Shown here: piece after piece, positions 16,722 through 26,243 of the stretch
How positions within the stretch are numbered: the stretch's first letter is position 1
Layout of the letters: each line of letters begins with the position of its first letter
Assembly: GCF_001429065.1 (NCBI RefSeq)
Contig: NZ_LMIB01000012.1
Location: forward strand, 855,752-919,751
Direction: 5' to 3'
Length of the DNA stretch: 64,000 nt
DNA from: Sphingomonas sp. Root710
GTDB taxonomy: Bacteria; Pseudomonadota; Alphaproteobacteria; Sphingomonadales; Sphingomonadaceae
Notes under the pieces: generated by a model
The model's input: only the letters and a program-made list of their open reading frames with translations
The model's database searches: none
Told to the model about the DNA's origin: nothing
Translations under genes and position numbers: made by a program

Positions 16722-17633
16722 TCAGGCGGCTTCCGCCAGCCTCTCCAATCGCGCCTCGCAGAGACCTCGGACCAGCTCGCCGAGCAGACCGACCCGCTCG
16801 GCCAGCCAGGCAAGCTCTTCGGCCGAAATCCGATATTCGTCGGAATAGCGCGCCTTCACATAGGCGGCGCGGAGCAGCTCATAACAGCGGCGCTCGAACT
16901 TGGCGCCATTAGGCCAGACCTGCTTGAGGCCCGGTTCGATCTCCTCGGAGAGGTTACGCAGCCGGTTGAGATTATGGGTCTTGGGACTGTAGAGCGTCCG
17001 GACCAGGAACAGGCAGTGATAGAAGCGCTCTGCGGCTTGGTGAAGCAGGAAAGCAGCCTCCTTCTCCCACCCGCGAGCAATATTGTCCTGAGCGTTCACG
17101 TAAAAGCGTGAAGCACTCTCAAACCACTCGTCAAAATAGCCGCGCGTCTCCTGCAGCGCCGCCTCGGCCGACAGGGACGTCGGCCGCACGAAAGGGTGGC
17201 CGGGCTCGGCGTGGAGCAGGATACCTTCGCGCAGGATGTCGAGGAAGAAATAGCGGCCGCGCGCGAGCTTGTCGTTCACGGTCGCGAGACTGTCGACGAT
17301 GAAGTTGACCGGGGTGCGCAGCACATCGCCGGCGGCCAGGTCCGCCAATAGCCGGGCGTCGGTGTCGAGCCAGAATTCGGGAATGTCGGCAAGGTCGTCA
17401 TGGTTGACGACGATGAGGATGTCATAGTCGGAGAAATAGCGGCCGATCGGATCGTCGACCCAGTCACCGCGCGCATAGGATCCGAACAGGATGATCTTGA
17501 GGATCTGGCCATCGCGGAAGCGATCGGCGCGGCGACCCGCGATCGCCTCGGCGAAACCGCTGCGCAGCCGCTCGACGACATGCGCGATTTCACGCCGCTT
17601 GGCTTCGGGCAGATGATCGAGACGCCGCTTCAT
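16722..17633 (-). CDS. Fused nucleotidyltransferase-HEPN protein
   Basis: A 303-aa single polypeptide. Residues ~25-130 form a minimal nucleotidyltransferase: LFGSYARGDWVDD (Gly51-Ser52) and FSDYDILIVV, giving Asp69/Asp71 as metal ligands. Residues ~150-290 form a HEPN-type four-helix domain, with ARGWEKEAAFLLHQAAERFYHCLFLV at its core. In two-gene MNT/HEPN toxin-antitoxins the nucleotidyltransferase modifies and silences the HEPN ribonuclease. Here they are joined, so the protein may be self-regulated or act in another way. ATG 17633 is preferred, and ATG 17669 is also in frame. It follows the fseA-like gene in the same direction. Confidence 0.82.
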   Translation of the reverse strand: MKRRLDHLPEAKRREIAHVVERLRSGFAEAIAGRRADRFRDGQILKIILFGSYARGDWVDDPIGRYFSDYDILIVVNHDDLADIPEFWLDTDARLLADLAAGDVLRTPVNFIVDSLATVNDKLARGRYFFLDILREGILLHAEPGHPFVRPTSLSAEAALQETRGYFDEWFESASRFYVNAQDNIARGWEKEAAFLLHQAAERFYHCLFLVRTLYSPKTHNLNRLRNLSEEIEPGLKQVWPNGAKFERRCYELLRAAYVKARYSDEYRISAEELAWLAERVGLLGELVRGLCEARLERLAEAA

Positions 17634-17699
17634 AAACTCAAGACTCGCGCGAAAGCACGCCGATGCCAAGCCGAAACTGCTCCGCGATCGTATCGCCGG

Positions 17700-18504
17700 T
17701 CATTCCCGGCGCAGCAGCGCGCGGTAGCCACCGGCGGCGAGACGGCGGGCCTCGCGCACCAGCCGGCGGACCTTGAGGCGCATATGATCGGAAAGGCCGC
17801 GCCATTCGGCGGCGACCCGCCCGGCGCCGAACAGCGCCACGGCGAGGTCGCGCTGCGACGCCCCGGCGCGAAGCCCGTCGAGCAGCTGGACCATCTGCGC
17901 CAAGCGCGCCGCGCGCCGGGATCGCGGGCGCAACGCCGGCGGCAGCACGCCACGATGCGACAGGCCGGCGAGACGGCGCAGGGTCAGTAGTGGGGGCGCG
18001 AGGCCATCGATACCCAGCAGGATGACGCGCGGCACGACCGGACCTTCGAGGACGGTGCCCATGGCGACGTCGAGCCGCAACTGCACGCCGTCCCGCCGCA
18101 GCAACACCCGTTCGCCGCCGGTGCCATCAGGCTGAACGAAGAGGTCGCCGCCGAGCCGTGTGAAATCGATCGCGGGCACCCCCGGCATGGTGCCTGGCAG
18201 CGCTTCGAGCGACACGACATGCGGGTCGGCCGCCGCGGTCCAGAAGAGGCGCGCCTGGTCGGCGCGCCGCCGTGGATCCTCAGCGAAAGGACAGCCCCCA
18301 GGGTTCGCCGCCGGGAAAGCCGCCGGGCAGGATGTTGGTCCCGGCCCGCGTGTCCCCCGAAACGGTGCCAAGCTTCATCGCCGCCGCACGATAGTCGGCA
18401 TTGCGCCGCACGAACTCCCAGGCGAGCCCGGCATGGTCGAAGCCGGTGAGCGGCTGATAGAGGCGGCTGTCCTGCCAGTTGGGCGTCACATCGGAATCGG
18501 TCAT
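17700..18504 (-). CDS. fseA: FseA-like DUF6499/DUF2285 protein made by +1 frameshift
   Basis: Two frames encode one protein. Frame one (18280-18504, 74 aa) starts at ATG 18504 after GGAGAC and carries the DUF6499 domain (LTGFDHAGLAWEFVRRNADYRAAA). It stops at TGA just after TCC-TTT-CGC. Skipping one base after TTT (18286-18288) continues as ...LSF-AEDPRRRADQARLFW into DUF2285, ending at 17700, for a 267-aa fusion. Known case: in the Mesorhizobium symbiosis island the excision activator FseA is made from two DUF reading frames by a programmed +1 ribosomal frameshift. The matching split, domain order and shift direction suggest the same control here. A simple indel cannot be excluded. Confidence 0.8.
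18280..18291 (-). promoter_or_regulatory. Candidate +1 frameshift site
   Basis: On the coding strand TCC TTT CGC TGA: a phenylalanine codon, a CGC codon and a UGA stop. A +1 slip on TTT reads GCT GAG GAT and enters the DUF2285 frame. A stop one codon beyond a slippery UUU is typical of programmed +1 sites. Confidence 0.6.
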
Positions 18505-19128
18505 GGCGTCTCCTGTCTCCCCCGCCCCGATGGTGCGCGCGGCAGCCGAAAAAGCCGCGCATGACGGCGCTACATGCGGCGCTAGCCGGAACCTCCGATG
18601 AGCTTTTCCGAGTCGGCGGCGGGACATGGCGAGCGTTCGGCAGAATCTGGCGGAGTTCGCACGAGAAACTGGTGCGTTGCCCCCGCTGCACCGCGCGTGC
18701 CGGCGACTCGCCGCCCGGCCGTCATCGGTACGGGGCATCGCTGCCCCACACGGCATCGCAGCGCCGCGCAGCGGCGCGTTGCCTGACCGGGCAGCTTTGC
18801 CCTAGGGAAAGCATCGTCGGGCGCCGCAGCATAGGAGCGTGGCTGGAGCCAGGGGACGCGGTCGACACCGCGTCGGCAGCGCCACCCTCCCAAATCGCGG
18901 GCCTTTGCACAAAGGTTCCAACGCCCGACCCCTTGCCCTGTCGTCCGGTCGGGCCCAGTCTTGCCCATGTCGCCGGCGCCGGCCGGCGGCAGGGGCGTGG
19001 AAACCCCTGTGCAGGCGAGCAGGCATGTCGCGGACATGGCTGCCTTACCCGTTCGTTTCGGCGACATGGCCGCTTCATGGCAAGCGGATCTGACAGGTTC
19101 CAGCCCTTCGCACTGAGCGGAGGCGACG
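18505..19128. other. No gene seen; divergent promoter region
   Basis: About 620 bases between the fseA-like gene (-) and fecI (+). Open frames here are GC-driven and contain no domain. It marks the seam between the conjugative module and the lasso-peptide cluster. Confidence 0.5.
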
Positions 19129-19653
19129 GTGGAAGACGAGGATGAGGATGACGGCCGGAATGCGGTGGGAGTCGGGACACGCGTCGATGCGCTCTTTCGC
19201 CGGCATGCGGGTTGGCTGCAGCGGACCTTGCGCCACCGCTTCGGCGCCGCCGCCGATGAAGCCGAGGATCTCGTACAGGAGGCCTATCTGCGCATCGCGC
19301 GCTATGCCGAGGCTGGGCGCGATCATCATCCCAGGGCGCTGCTGCTGGCGATCGCGCGCAACCTGCTGCGCGACACGCGCCGCAGCGCAGCGCACCGCCA
19401 TCGCTGGACACCGGCCTGGCGCGCGGTCGAGCCCGGCGAACTGCTGCCGGTCGAACCCGACCAGGCCGAGCAACTGCTGCTCAAGCAGGTCATCCTCGGC
19501 ATGCCGCCGGCCTATCGCGACGTCTTCATCCTCTCGCGGTTCACGCCGATGAGCTATGCGGATATCGCCCGCCATTATGGCCTCTCGATCAAGACGGTCG
19601 AATGGCGAATGCGCAAGGCGCTCGAACATTGCGCGGCGCAGCTGCGCTATTAG
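19129..19653 (+). CDS. fecI: ECF sigma factor, FecI type
   Basis: A 174-aa extracytoplasmic-function sigma factor. Sigma region 2 lies at ~20-85 (DALFRRHAGWLQRTL... AEDLVQEAYLRIARY). Region 4 lies at ~115-170 (LLLKQVILGMPPAYRDVFILSRFTPMSYADIARHYGLSIKTVEWRMRKALEHC), where the final HTH reads the -35 element. It starts at GTG 19129, five bases after GGAGG. It is followed by fecR and a TonB receptor with an STN signalling domain, the standard surface-signalling trio. It should switch on receptor and isopeptidase genes, and possibly lasso biosynthesis, when the receptor binds its ligand. Confidence 0.9.
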   Translation: MEDEDEDDGRNAVGVGTRVDALFRRHAGWLQRTLRHRFGAAADEAEDLVQEAYLRIARYAEAGRDHHPRALLLAIARNLLRDTRRSAAHRHRWTPAWRAVEPGELLPVEPDQAEQLLLKQVILGMPPAYRDVFILSRFTPMSYADIARHYGLSIKTVEWRMRKALEHCAAQLRY

Positions 19654-19664
19654 GACGGACCGCG

Positions 19665-20627
19665 ATGCGCGAAGAGAATGACCAGGACGATCCGGAAGCG
19701 CAGGCCGCCTTATGGCTGAGCCGGCTCAACGAGATGTCGGTGTCGACCGAGCTGCTCGAGCAATTCTATGTGTGGCGCCGCGATCCGGTGAACGGCGAGG
19801 CGTTCGGGCGGATCGAATATCTCTGGGATCGCGCGGCGGCGCTGGGCGGCGATCCCGACATCGCCACGGCGGTGCAGGCGGCGCTGACGCGCGAGCCGCC
19901 ACGGCGACGCCTGGCCCCCTGGCTGACGACGCGCCGCGCGGTGATCGCCGGCGGCATCGGGCTGGCGGGTGCGGCCGGGCTCGGCTGGGGGCTGTACGAT
20001 CCCCGTTACGCCACCGCGGTCGGCGAACAGCGCACGGTCATGCTCGACGACGGCAGCAAGGTCATCCTCAACACCGACAGCGCGGTCAGCGTCGCGATGA
20101 GCACCCGCGCGCGGCGGGTCCGGCTGGAGCGCGGCGAGGCCTGGTTCGAGGTCGCGCACGACCGCGACCGGCCCTTTTCGGTCGAGGCCGACGGCGCGGT
20201 CGTCACCGCGCTCGGCACGAGCTTCTCGGTCCGCCGCCAGGGAAACCTGCAGCGGATCGTGCTCGCCGAAGGCCAGGTCTCGGTGGCAGGCGCCGCCGCG
20301 CCAGCGCAACGGCTCGCGCCCGGGCAGAGCATCGAGGTCCGCGACGGCCGGCCCGGACCGATCCGGCCGGTCGATATCGGCGCCGAGCTGGCATGGCGCG
20401 CAGGGCGGCTTTCGTTCAAGGACGTGCCGCTCGGGGCGGCGATCGCCGAGGTCAATCGCTATGCCCGCCGGCCGGTGCGGCTCGAGGTCCCGGCGCTCAG
20501 CCAGGTTCCGGTCAACGGCACCTTCGACACCGGCGACGCCCAGAGCTTCGCGTCGGCGGTGACCGCGCTGTTCCCCCTGGAGGCCCGCACCGGCGATGAC
20601 GGCGAGATCATTCTCACCGAACGTTAG
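19665..20627 (+). CDS. fecR: FecR-family anti-sigma/sigma regulator
   Basis: A 320-aa inner-membrane regulator. The cytoplasmic DUF4880 part (~10-60, AALWLSRLNEMSVSTELLEQFYVWRRDPVNGEAF) binds the sigma factor. A single membrane helix lies at ~90-108 (RAVIAGGIGLAGAAGLGWGL). The periplasmic FecR domain (~115-225) includes VGEQRTVMLDDGSKVILNTDSAVSV, and the C-terminal DUF4974 contacts the receptor STN domain. ATG 19665 lies 11 bases after the fecI stop. The last helix pattern (FKDVPLGAAIAEVNRY) matches DUF4974. Confidence 0.9.
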   Translation: MREENDQDDPEAQAALWLSRLNEMSVSTELLEQFYVWRRDPVNGEAFGRIEYLWDRAAALGGDPDIATAVQAALTREPPRRRLAPWLTTRRAVIAGGIGLAGAAGLGWGLYDPRYATAVGEQRTVMLDDGSKVILNTDSAVSVAMSTRARRVRLERGEAWFEVAHDRDRPFSVEADGAVVTALGTSFSVRRQGNLQRIVLAEGQVSVAGAAAPAQRLAPGQSIEVRDGRPGPIRPVDIGAELAWRAGRLSFKDVPLGAAIAEVNRYARRPVRLEVPALSQVPVNGTFDTGDAQSFASAVTALFPLEARTGDDGEIILTER

Positions 20628-20646
20628 CCGCCCCACCCCCGCGGCC

Positions 20647-20660
20647 CGAAAATATTTTCG
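20647..20660. promoter_or_regulatory. CGAAAATATTTTCG palindrome before receptor gene
   Basis: A perfect 14-base AT-rich palindrome in the 139-base gap between fecR and the TonB receptor. It is followed by an AGGGTG/CACCCT hairpin (20669-20685). It could be an operator or an RNA processing/terminator structure that separates regulator and receptor expression. Confidence 0.4.
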
Positions 20661-20766
20661 ATGCCACCAGGGTGGCGGTCACCCTGCTCCGTTTCCCGTC
20701 CCATCGCCACGCAGGCGCGCAAGCGCCGTGGCCCAGGGACAGTAACCGGGACAGGGGAACATCATC

Positions 20767-23700
20767 ATGACCGACCAGCAACAACGCCATGGCAGCACGC
20801 GTCTAAAGCTGCCGGCGATCGCGCTCGCCGCGGCGCTCGCCGCGATGCCGGCCGAAGGCGCCGGGCCCCGCCTCGCCTTCCACCAGGCCGCCGCACCGCT
20901 CGACGATGCGCTGCAACTCTACGCCGCGCAGACGGGCCGACAGATGCTCTATACCAGCGCGCTGGTCGCGGGACTGCGCGCGCCGGCGATCGAGGGCCGG
21001 CTCGATGCCGATACCGCGCTGCGCCGCCTCCTGGCCGGAACGCCGGTCACGATCGTGCGGCGCGAAGGCCGGCTGGTCGTGCTCGGCGAACGCGCGAAGC
21101 CGGTTGCGAGGCGGCCGAAGCCGGTGCCGCGCGCGGACCGCAAGGCGCCGGCCAAGCCAGTGGTGCCCGACGCGACGCCCGATGCCGCCGAAATCATCGT
21201 GACCGGCTCGAACATCCGCGGCCAAGCGGCGATCGCACCGGTGCTCAAGCTCGACGCCACGGACATCGCGCGGTCGGGCTTTGGCACGGTCAGCGAGGCG
21301 ATCGCGGCCTTGCCGCAGAATTTCGGCGGCACCGCCACCGAGGACAGCGTCGCGACGGCGTCAGATCGCAGCTTCCCCAACACCGGCTTCGGCGCGGGGG
21401 TCAACCTGCGCGGGCTGGGATCGGATGCGACACTGGTGCTCGTCAATGGCCGACGTGTCGCGGGGGCGGGCGGGCGCGGCGACTTTACCGACCTGTCATC
21501 GATCCCGGTCGGCGCGATCGCGCGAATCGAGATACTCACCGACGGCGCCTCGGCGATCTACGGCTCAGACGCGGTGGGCGGCGTGGTCAACATGATCCTG
21601 AAGAAGGACTATGAGGGCGCCGAGACCCGGCTCAGGCTCGGCGGGGTCACCAAGGGCGGTGCGCGCGACTATCAGTTCGGCCAGCTCGCCGGACTGCGCT
21701 GGCCGACCGGCCATGTCTTCGCGTCCTATGAGTTCTCGCGACGCGAGGCGCTGCCCAGCGCGGCGCGGCGCTATACCGCGACCTCCGACCTGCGCGCGCT
21801 CGGCGGCAACGACTATCGGGTGCCCTATGCGATGCCCGGCAATGTGCTGCGGTTCGACGCGGCGCTCGGTACCTATGTGGCCGCCTTCGCGATCCCCGAC
21901 GGGCAGGACGGAACCGGGCTGACCGCGGCGAGCTTCCGGCCCGGCGGCAATCTCAACAATCAGCGCGCCGGCACCGACATCCTGCCGCGCCAGACCCGCC
22001 ATATCGGCTATGCCTATGCCGAGCAGCAGGCGGGCGACGATGTCACGCTGTTCGCGGAAGGGCGCTATGCCCGCCGCCGCTTCCATCTGCTGCTCGCCTC
22101 GACCTACACCGCCTTTCCGATCAGCGCCACCAACCCCTATTTCGTCAGCCCGACCGGGGCGGCCTCGGATATCATCGGCTATAGCTTCCTGCGCGAACTC
22201 GGCCCGAGCCGCAACGCTGGCACTGTCAGGACCTGGAGCGCCGCGGCCGGCGGCACGGTCAAACTCGGCGGCGACTGGCGGCTCGACGTCTATGGCGCAC
22301 GCGCGGTCGAACACACCTTCTACCGCAACGACAACACGATCAATTCGACCTATTTCTACGAGGCGCTGGGCGTCACCCCTGACAATGTCGCGACCGCCTA
22401 TGATCCGCGGCGTGACGGCTATTTCAATCCCTATGGCAGCGGCCACTCGAACAGCGCGGCGCTGCTCGCTTTCATCAACCAGGGCTATAGCGTCGAATAT
22501 GACGATGCCCGGGTCGACGATATCGTCGCCAAGGCCGACGGCGCGCTCGTCGACCTGCCCGGCGGCACGGTGCGGCTGGCGGTCGGAGCGGGCCTGCGCT
22601 GGGAGCATTTCGCGCGCCATGGCGAGACCTTCTACGACGGGGTAGCGCCGACGCCGCTGATCCCAACCGATGCGACGCGGCGGATCGGGTCGGCCTTCGC
22701 CGAATTATCGCTGCCGCTGGTCGGCGCAGACAACGCCGTGTGGGGCGTCCGCCGGCTGCTGCTGACGGCGGCGGTGCGGCACGAACATTATCAGGATGTC
22801 GGCAGCACCACCAATCCGAAGCTGGGTCTCGCCTGGGAGCCGGCGAACGGGCTGAGCTTGCGGGGGAGCTGGGGGACCTCGTTCCGCGCGCCCTCGATCA
22901 AAGAGGTGACCGATCCGCTGCGGGTTTCGACCGCGCAATATCCCAATGCCAGCGGCGGGCGAACGCCGGTGCTGGCGCTGAGCGGCGGCAATCCCGGCCT
23001 CAAGCCGGAGACGGCGCGGACCTGGTCATTGGGCGCGGCCTTGGCCCCGACCGCACTCAAGGGCCTGCGCGTCGAGGCGAACTGGTTTCAGACGCGCTTT
23101 CGCGACCGGATCGGGCGGCCCGCTTTCGAGAATCCGACCCGGGCGCTGCGCGACCCGAGCTATGCGCCGTTCATCACCCTGCTCGATCCCGTCAACAATC
23201 CGGCCGATGCCGCCCGGCTGCAAGCGCTGCTCGACACGCCCGGCGCGGTCTCCTCGGTGCTGCTGCCGGTCAGCTCACTGCGCGGCATCGTCGATGGGCG
23301 TTACGTCAATACCGCGAAGACGGTGGTACAGGGCGTCGACCTGCTGCTCAGCCAGGCGCTCACGCTCGGAACCAGCAGCCTCCAGCTCAGCGCCAACGGC
23401 ACTTGGCTGATCGACTATAAGAGCCAGGTGACGCCGGCGGCGGCGCTGGTCGAACGGGTCGCGACGGTCGGCAATCCCAGCGATTTCCGCAGCCGGGCGA
23501 CCATCAGCTGGGACCGCGGGCCGCTCGGCGCAACGCTCACTGCCAATTATGTCCATGGCTATCGCGACGACATCAGCGTGCCGAACCGCCATATCGCCAG
23601 CTGGACGACGCTCGACGCGCAGCTGCGCTACAGCCCGCAAGGGCCCGGCTGGGCCAAGGGGCTCACCGTCTCGCTCAGCATCACCAATCTGCTCGCCACC

Positions 23701-23802
23701 GACCCGCCCTTCGTCAATATGGCGACGGGCTATGGCTATGATCCGGCCAACGCCGATCCGCTCGGCCGCTTCGCGGCGCTCCAGATCAGCAAGAAATGGT
23801 GA
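20767..23802 (+). CDS. TonB-dependent receptor with STN domain (lasso-peptide uptake)
   Basis: A 1011-aa outer-membrane transducer receptor. It has a signal peptide (~12-32, LKLPAIALAAALAAMPAEG) and an STN domain at ~35-105 that talks to FecR. A TonB-box-like EIIVTGSNIRG is followed by a plug (~140-260, TDGASAIYGSDAVGGVVNMILKK) and a 22-strand barrel ending in ALQISKKW with a C-terminal Trp. The gene lies 28 bases before the lasso isopeptidase gene. Known lasso clusters of this type carry a receptor thought to re-import the peptide. Ligand assignment is inferred from context. GGGGAAC precedes ATG 20767. Confidence 0.9.
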   Translation: MTDQQQRHGSTRLKLPAIALAAALAAMPAEGAGPRLAFHQAAAPLDDALQLYAAQTGRQMLYTSALVAGLRAPAIEGRLDADTALRRLLAGTPVTIVRREGRLVVLGERAKPVARRPKPVPRADRKAPAKPVVPDATPDAAEIIVTGSNIRGQAAIAPVLKLDATDIARSGFGTVSEAIAALPQNFGGTATEDSVATASDRSFPNTGFGAGVNLRGLGSDATLVLVNGRRVAGAGGRGDFTDLSSIPVGAIARIEILTDGASAIYGSDAVGGVVNMILKKDYEGAETRLRLGGVTKGGARDYQFGQLAGLRWPTGHVFASYEFSRREALPSAARRYTATSDLRALGGNDYRVPYAMPGNVLRFDAALGTYVAAFAIPDGQDGTGLTAASFRPGGNLNNQRAGTDILPRQTRHIGYAYAEQQAGDDVTLFAEGRYARRRFHLLLASTYTAFPISATNPYFVSPTGAASDIIGYSFLRELGPSRNAGTVRTWSAAAGGTVKLGGDWRLDVYGARAVEHTFYRNDNTINSTYFYEALGVTPDNVATAYDPRRDGYFNPYGSGHSNSAALLAFINQGYSVEYDDARVDDIVAKADGALVDLPGGTVRLAVGAGLRWEHFARHGETFYDGVAPTPLIPTDATRRIGSAFAELSLPLVGADNAVWGVRRLLLTAAVRHEHYQDVGSTTNPKLGLAWEPANGLSLRGSWGTSFRAPSIKEVTDPLRVSTAQYPNASGGRTPVLALSGGNPGLKPETARTWSLGAALAPTALKGLRVEANWFQTRFRDRIGRPAFENPTRALRDPSYAPFITLLDPVNNPADAARLQALLDTPGAVSSVLLPVSSLRGIVDGRYVNTAKTVVQGVDLLLSQALTLGTSSLQLSANGTWLIDYKSQVTPAAALVERVATVGNPSDFRSRATISWDRGPLGATLTANYVHGYRDDISVPNRHIASWTTLDAQLRYSPQGPGWAKGLTVSLSITNLLATDPPFVNMATGYGYDPANADPLGRFAALQISKKW

Positions 23803-23829
23803 TCGCCGGCCGCTGATCGGACCCGGACG

Positions 23830-26241
23830 ATGCTAACCCTCGCAAAGACGCTCGTACGTGTCTGGCTGCTGCTGTACGCCGGACTGGCGCCGGCCAAGCC
23901 CTTCTCGGTCGACGCGATGCTGCGCAATCAGAGCTATGGCCATGTCTGGGTCGATCCGGACGAAAGCTGGGCGGTGGTCGAGCGCCGCGCGCGCTATGAT
24001 AGCGCAAGCGACTATGGCCTCGGCAGCTTCACCACCCGCCAGCTATCGAAGCTGTGGCGGATCGATCTCGTCCGGGGCGCCGCCGCGACGCCGCTGTTCG
24101 ACCAGCGCACCGACACCGGCTATTGGGCGGAAGGCTTCTCGCCTTCAGGCCGCTATCTCGCGGTGATGGCGCTCCGCGACCGGCGGCTGCGGCTCGGCCT
24201 GTTCGACATGCGCAGCGGCAGCCTGCGCTGGCTCGCCGGCACGCCCGACATGCCTTTCGCGCAGCCGGGACCCTTATGGCTCAGTGACGACCGACTCATT
24301 CGCGTGCAGCTCAGCTCGCCGCAGCTGCCGCGGCTGCTCGACGGCACGAGCGGCGCCGCCGACCGGGTCGCCGCCGGCTGGCAGCGTCAGGCGGGCGGGC
24401 ACGAAAGCTCGCTGAGCTGGCTGTCCTCGACGCATGCCACGGCGGGTGACAGCAGGCGCGAGGTGCGTCTGCAGGATCTTACGAGCGGCAGCGACCGGCT
24501 GTTATGGCGCGGTGAGCTCAGCGACGTCGCGCTGTCGGCCGACCGGCGGTTCATCGCCATCGTGTCGCTGACCGGGCTGCGGCGCCCGCGCGGCGACGAA
24601 CCGCTCGGGCTGGATTTCCAGAGCCGCGGACGGACGCTCACGATCATCGAGGTCGCCAGCGGCCGCAGCTGGCACCCTTGTCTCGCCTGCGATTTCGCGC
24701 CCAACCTGCTGCGCTGGTCACCGACCGGCGCGGCGCTGCTGGTCTTCGCGCGCGGCCATAGCGACAGCGGATGGCAGACCGGCCGGCTGCTGCGGCTGGA
24801 GCCCGCCGCGCGCCGCATCGTCCGCTGTTCGCCGCCCGGGCTCGACGCGGTGACTGGCGCGGGCGACGCCGGCAGCGGGCTCGTCGTCGCCGCCAGCTGG
24901 GCGGGCAGGATGCCCTTGCTGTTCGCCAGACGCGGAAGCGCGCGCGCCGACTGGTATGCGCTGGAACCGGGCAGCCCCCGGCCGCTGACGACAATGATGC
25001 GCTCGCCGCCATCGGCGTTGGTCAGCAGCACGGCCGGGGGGATCGCCCTGCTCGGCGACGGCGCCTATTGGCGGATCGGACTCGACGGGGCGGTGCGCGC
25101 GCGGACCGCCGGCATCGTCTCGGCCGGATCGACCACGCTTGACCCCTATCATTTCGGCGGACGCGGCATGTTCAACATGCCACCCTTCACGCCGCAGCCG
25201 CTGATTCGTCGCCTGTCCGAAGGCGTGGCGACGCTACACGGCCGCGCCCGCGAGGCGCTGCTCGACCTCCCGCCCGGCCGGCAATTGCTGGCATGGGCGC
25301 CGCGAAGCCGGCGCGCGGTGCTGCTCATTCGCCACGAGGCCGGCGATGCCGAACTGGCCCTATTGGCGGCGGGCCAGGTGCCCAGGGTGGTCGACCGGAT
25401 CAACATGCATCTGGCGGGGCTCGATCGCGCCCGGGCCGTGGCGCTCGCGGCGACCGCACCCGACGGAAGCGCGATGACGCACTGGCTGTTGCTCCCGGCG
25501 CAGCCGGCGTCGACGCCGCCGCCGCTGGTGGTGGTCCCCTATCCCGGCAGCGTCTTCGGCCGCGACCACGCGCCGTCCCCCGGCGCGGACCGGATCTTCG
25601 CCGAGACCAATGGGCTGCTGCTCGCGGCGCACGGCTATGCGGTGCTCTATCCGAGCCTGCCGCTGGCCGCCGACAACCATGAACCCGCCGCCGCCATCGC
25701 CGCAGGCGTCGACCGGGCGGTCGACGCCGCGATCGCCAGCGGTCGGATCGACCCGCAGAGGATCGCGCTGTGGGGGCATAGCTATGGCGGCTATGCGGCG
25801 CTCGTCGTCGCGGCAAGCAGCCGGCGCTATCGCGCGATCGTCGCGTCGGCGGCGCCAAGCAACCTGCTCGCGCTCCATGGGACGCTGGTGCCGCGCACCG
25901 ACAGCGACAGCGCTGCGCACTATCTGGCGATGCCCGGCGCGACCGAAGGCGGCCAGTTTCGCATGGGCGCACCGCCCTGGGCGGCGCCCGAGCGCTATCT
26001 CCGCAACAGCCCGGCACTGGCGGCCGACAAGATCGAGACACCATTGTTGCTCGTCCAGGGCGATCTCGACTTCATCCCGCTGGCCCAATCGGAGGCGCTG
26101 TTCACCGCGCTCTACCGCCGCGACCGTCCGGTCGAGCTGCTCCGCTATCGCGGCGAGAATCATATGCTCGCCTCGCCGGCCAATATCCGCGAGATGCTCG
26201 GCCATGTCCTCGCCTGGCTCGACGAAAGGCTTGGCCGATAG
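23830..26241 (+). CDS. Lasso peptide isopeptidase (S9 family)
   Basis: An 803-aa prolyl-oligopeptidase-like hydrolase. Residues 1-22 are a signal peptide (VWLLLYAGLAPAKP), and a beta-propeller-type region follows to ~530. The alpha/beta-hydrolase domain has the nucleophile Ser651 in GHSYGGYAAL, Asp747 in GDLDFIPL and His778 in GENHML. Enzymes of this subgroup (astexin isopeptidase AtxE2 type) hydrolyse the Gly-Asp/Glu isopeptide bond that closes the lasso ring. The secretion signal places it in the periplasm, where it would meet peptide brought in by the receptor. Its stop is 2 bases from that of the macrocyclase gene on the other strand. Confidence 0.87.
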   Translation: MLTLAKTLVRVWLLLYAGLAPAKPFSVDAMLRNQSYGHVWVDPDESWAVVERRARYDSASDYGLGSFTTRQLSKLWRIDLVRGAAATPLFDQRTDTGYWAEGFSPSGRYLAVMALRDRRLRLGLFDMRSGSLRWLAGTPDMPFAQPGPLWLSDDRLIRVQLSSPQLPRLLDGTSGAADRVAAGWQRQAGGHESSLSWLSSTHATAGDSRREVRLQDLTSGSDRLLWRGELSDVALSADRRFIAIVSLTGLRRPRGDEPLGLDFQSRGRTLTIIEVASGRSWHPCLACDFAPNLLRWSPTGAALLVFARGHSDSGWQTGRLLRLEPAARRIVRCSPPGLDAVTGAGDAGSGLVVAASWAGRMPLLFARRGSARADWYALEPGSPRPLTTMMRSPPSALVSSTAGGIALLGDGAYWRIGLDGAVRARTAGIVSAGSTTLDPYHFGGRGMFNMPPFTPQPLIRRLSEGVATLHGRAREALLDLPPGRQLLAWAPRSRRAVLLIRHEAGDAELALLAAGQVPRVVDRINMHLAGLDRARAVALAATAPDGSAMTHWLLLPAQPASTPPPLVVVPYPGSVFGRDHAPSPGADRIFAETNGLLLAAHGYAVLYPSLPLAADNHEPAAAIAAGVDRAVDAAIASGRIDPQRIALWGHSYGGYAALVVAASSRRYRAIVASAAPSNLLALHGTLVPRTDSDSAAHYLAMPGATEGGQFRMGAPPWAAPERYLRNSPALAADKIETPLLLVQGDLDFIPLAQSEALFTALYRRDRPVELLRYRGENHMLASPANIREMLGHVLAWLDERLGR

Positions 26242-26243
26242 GC

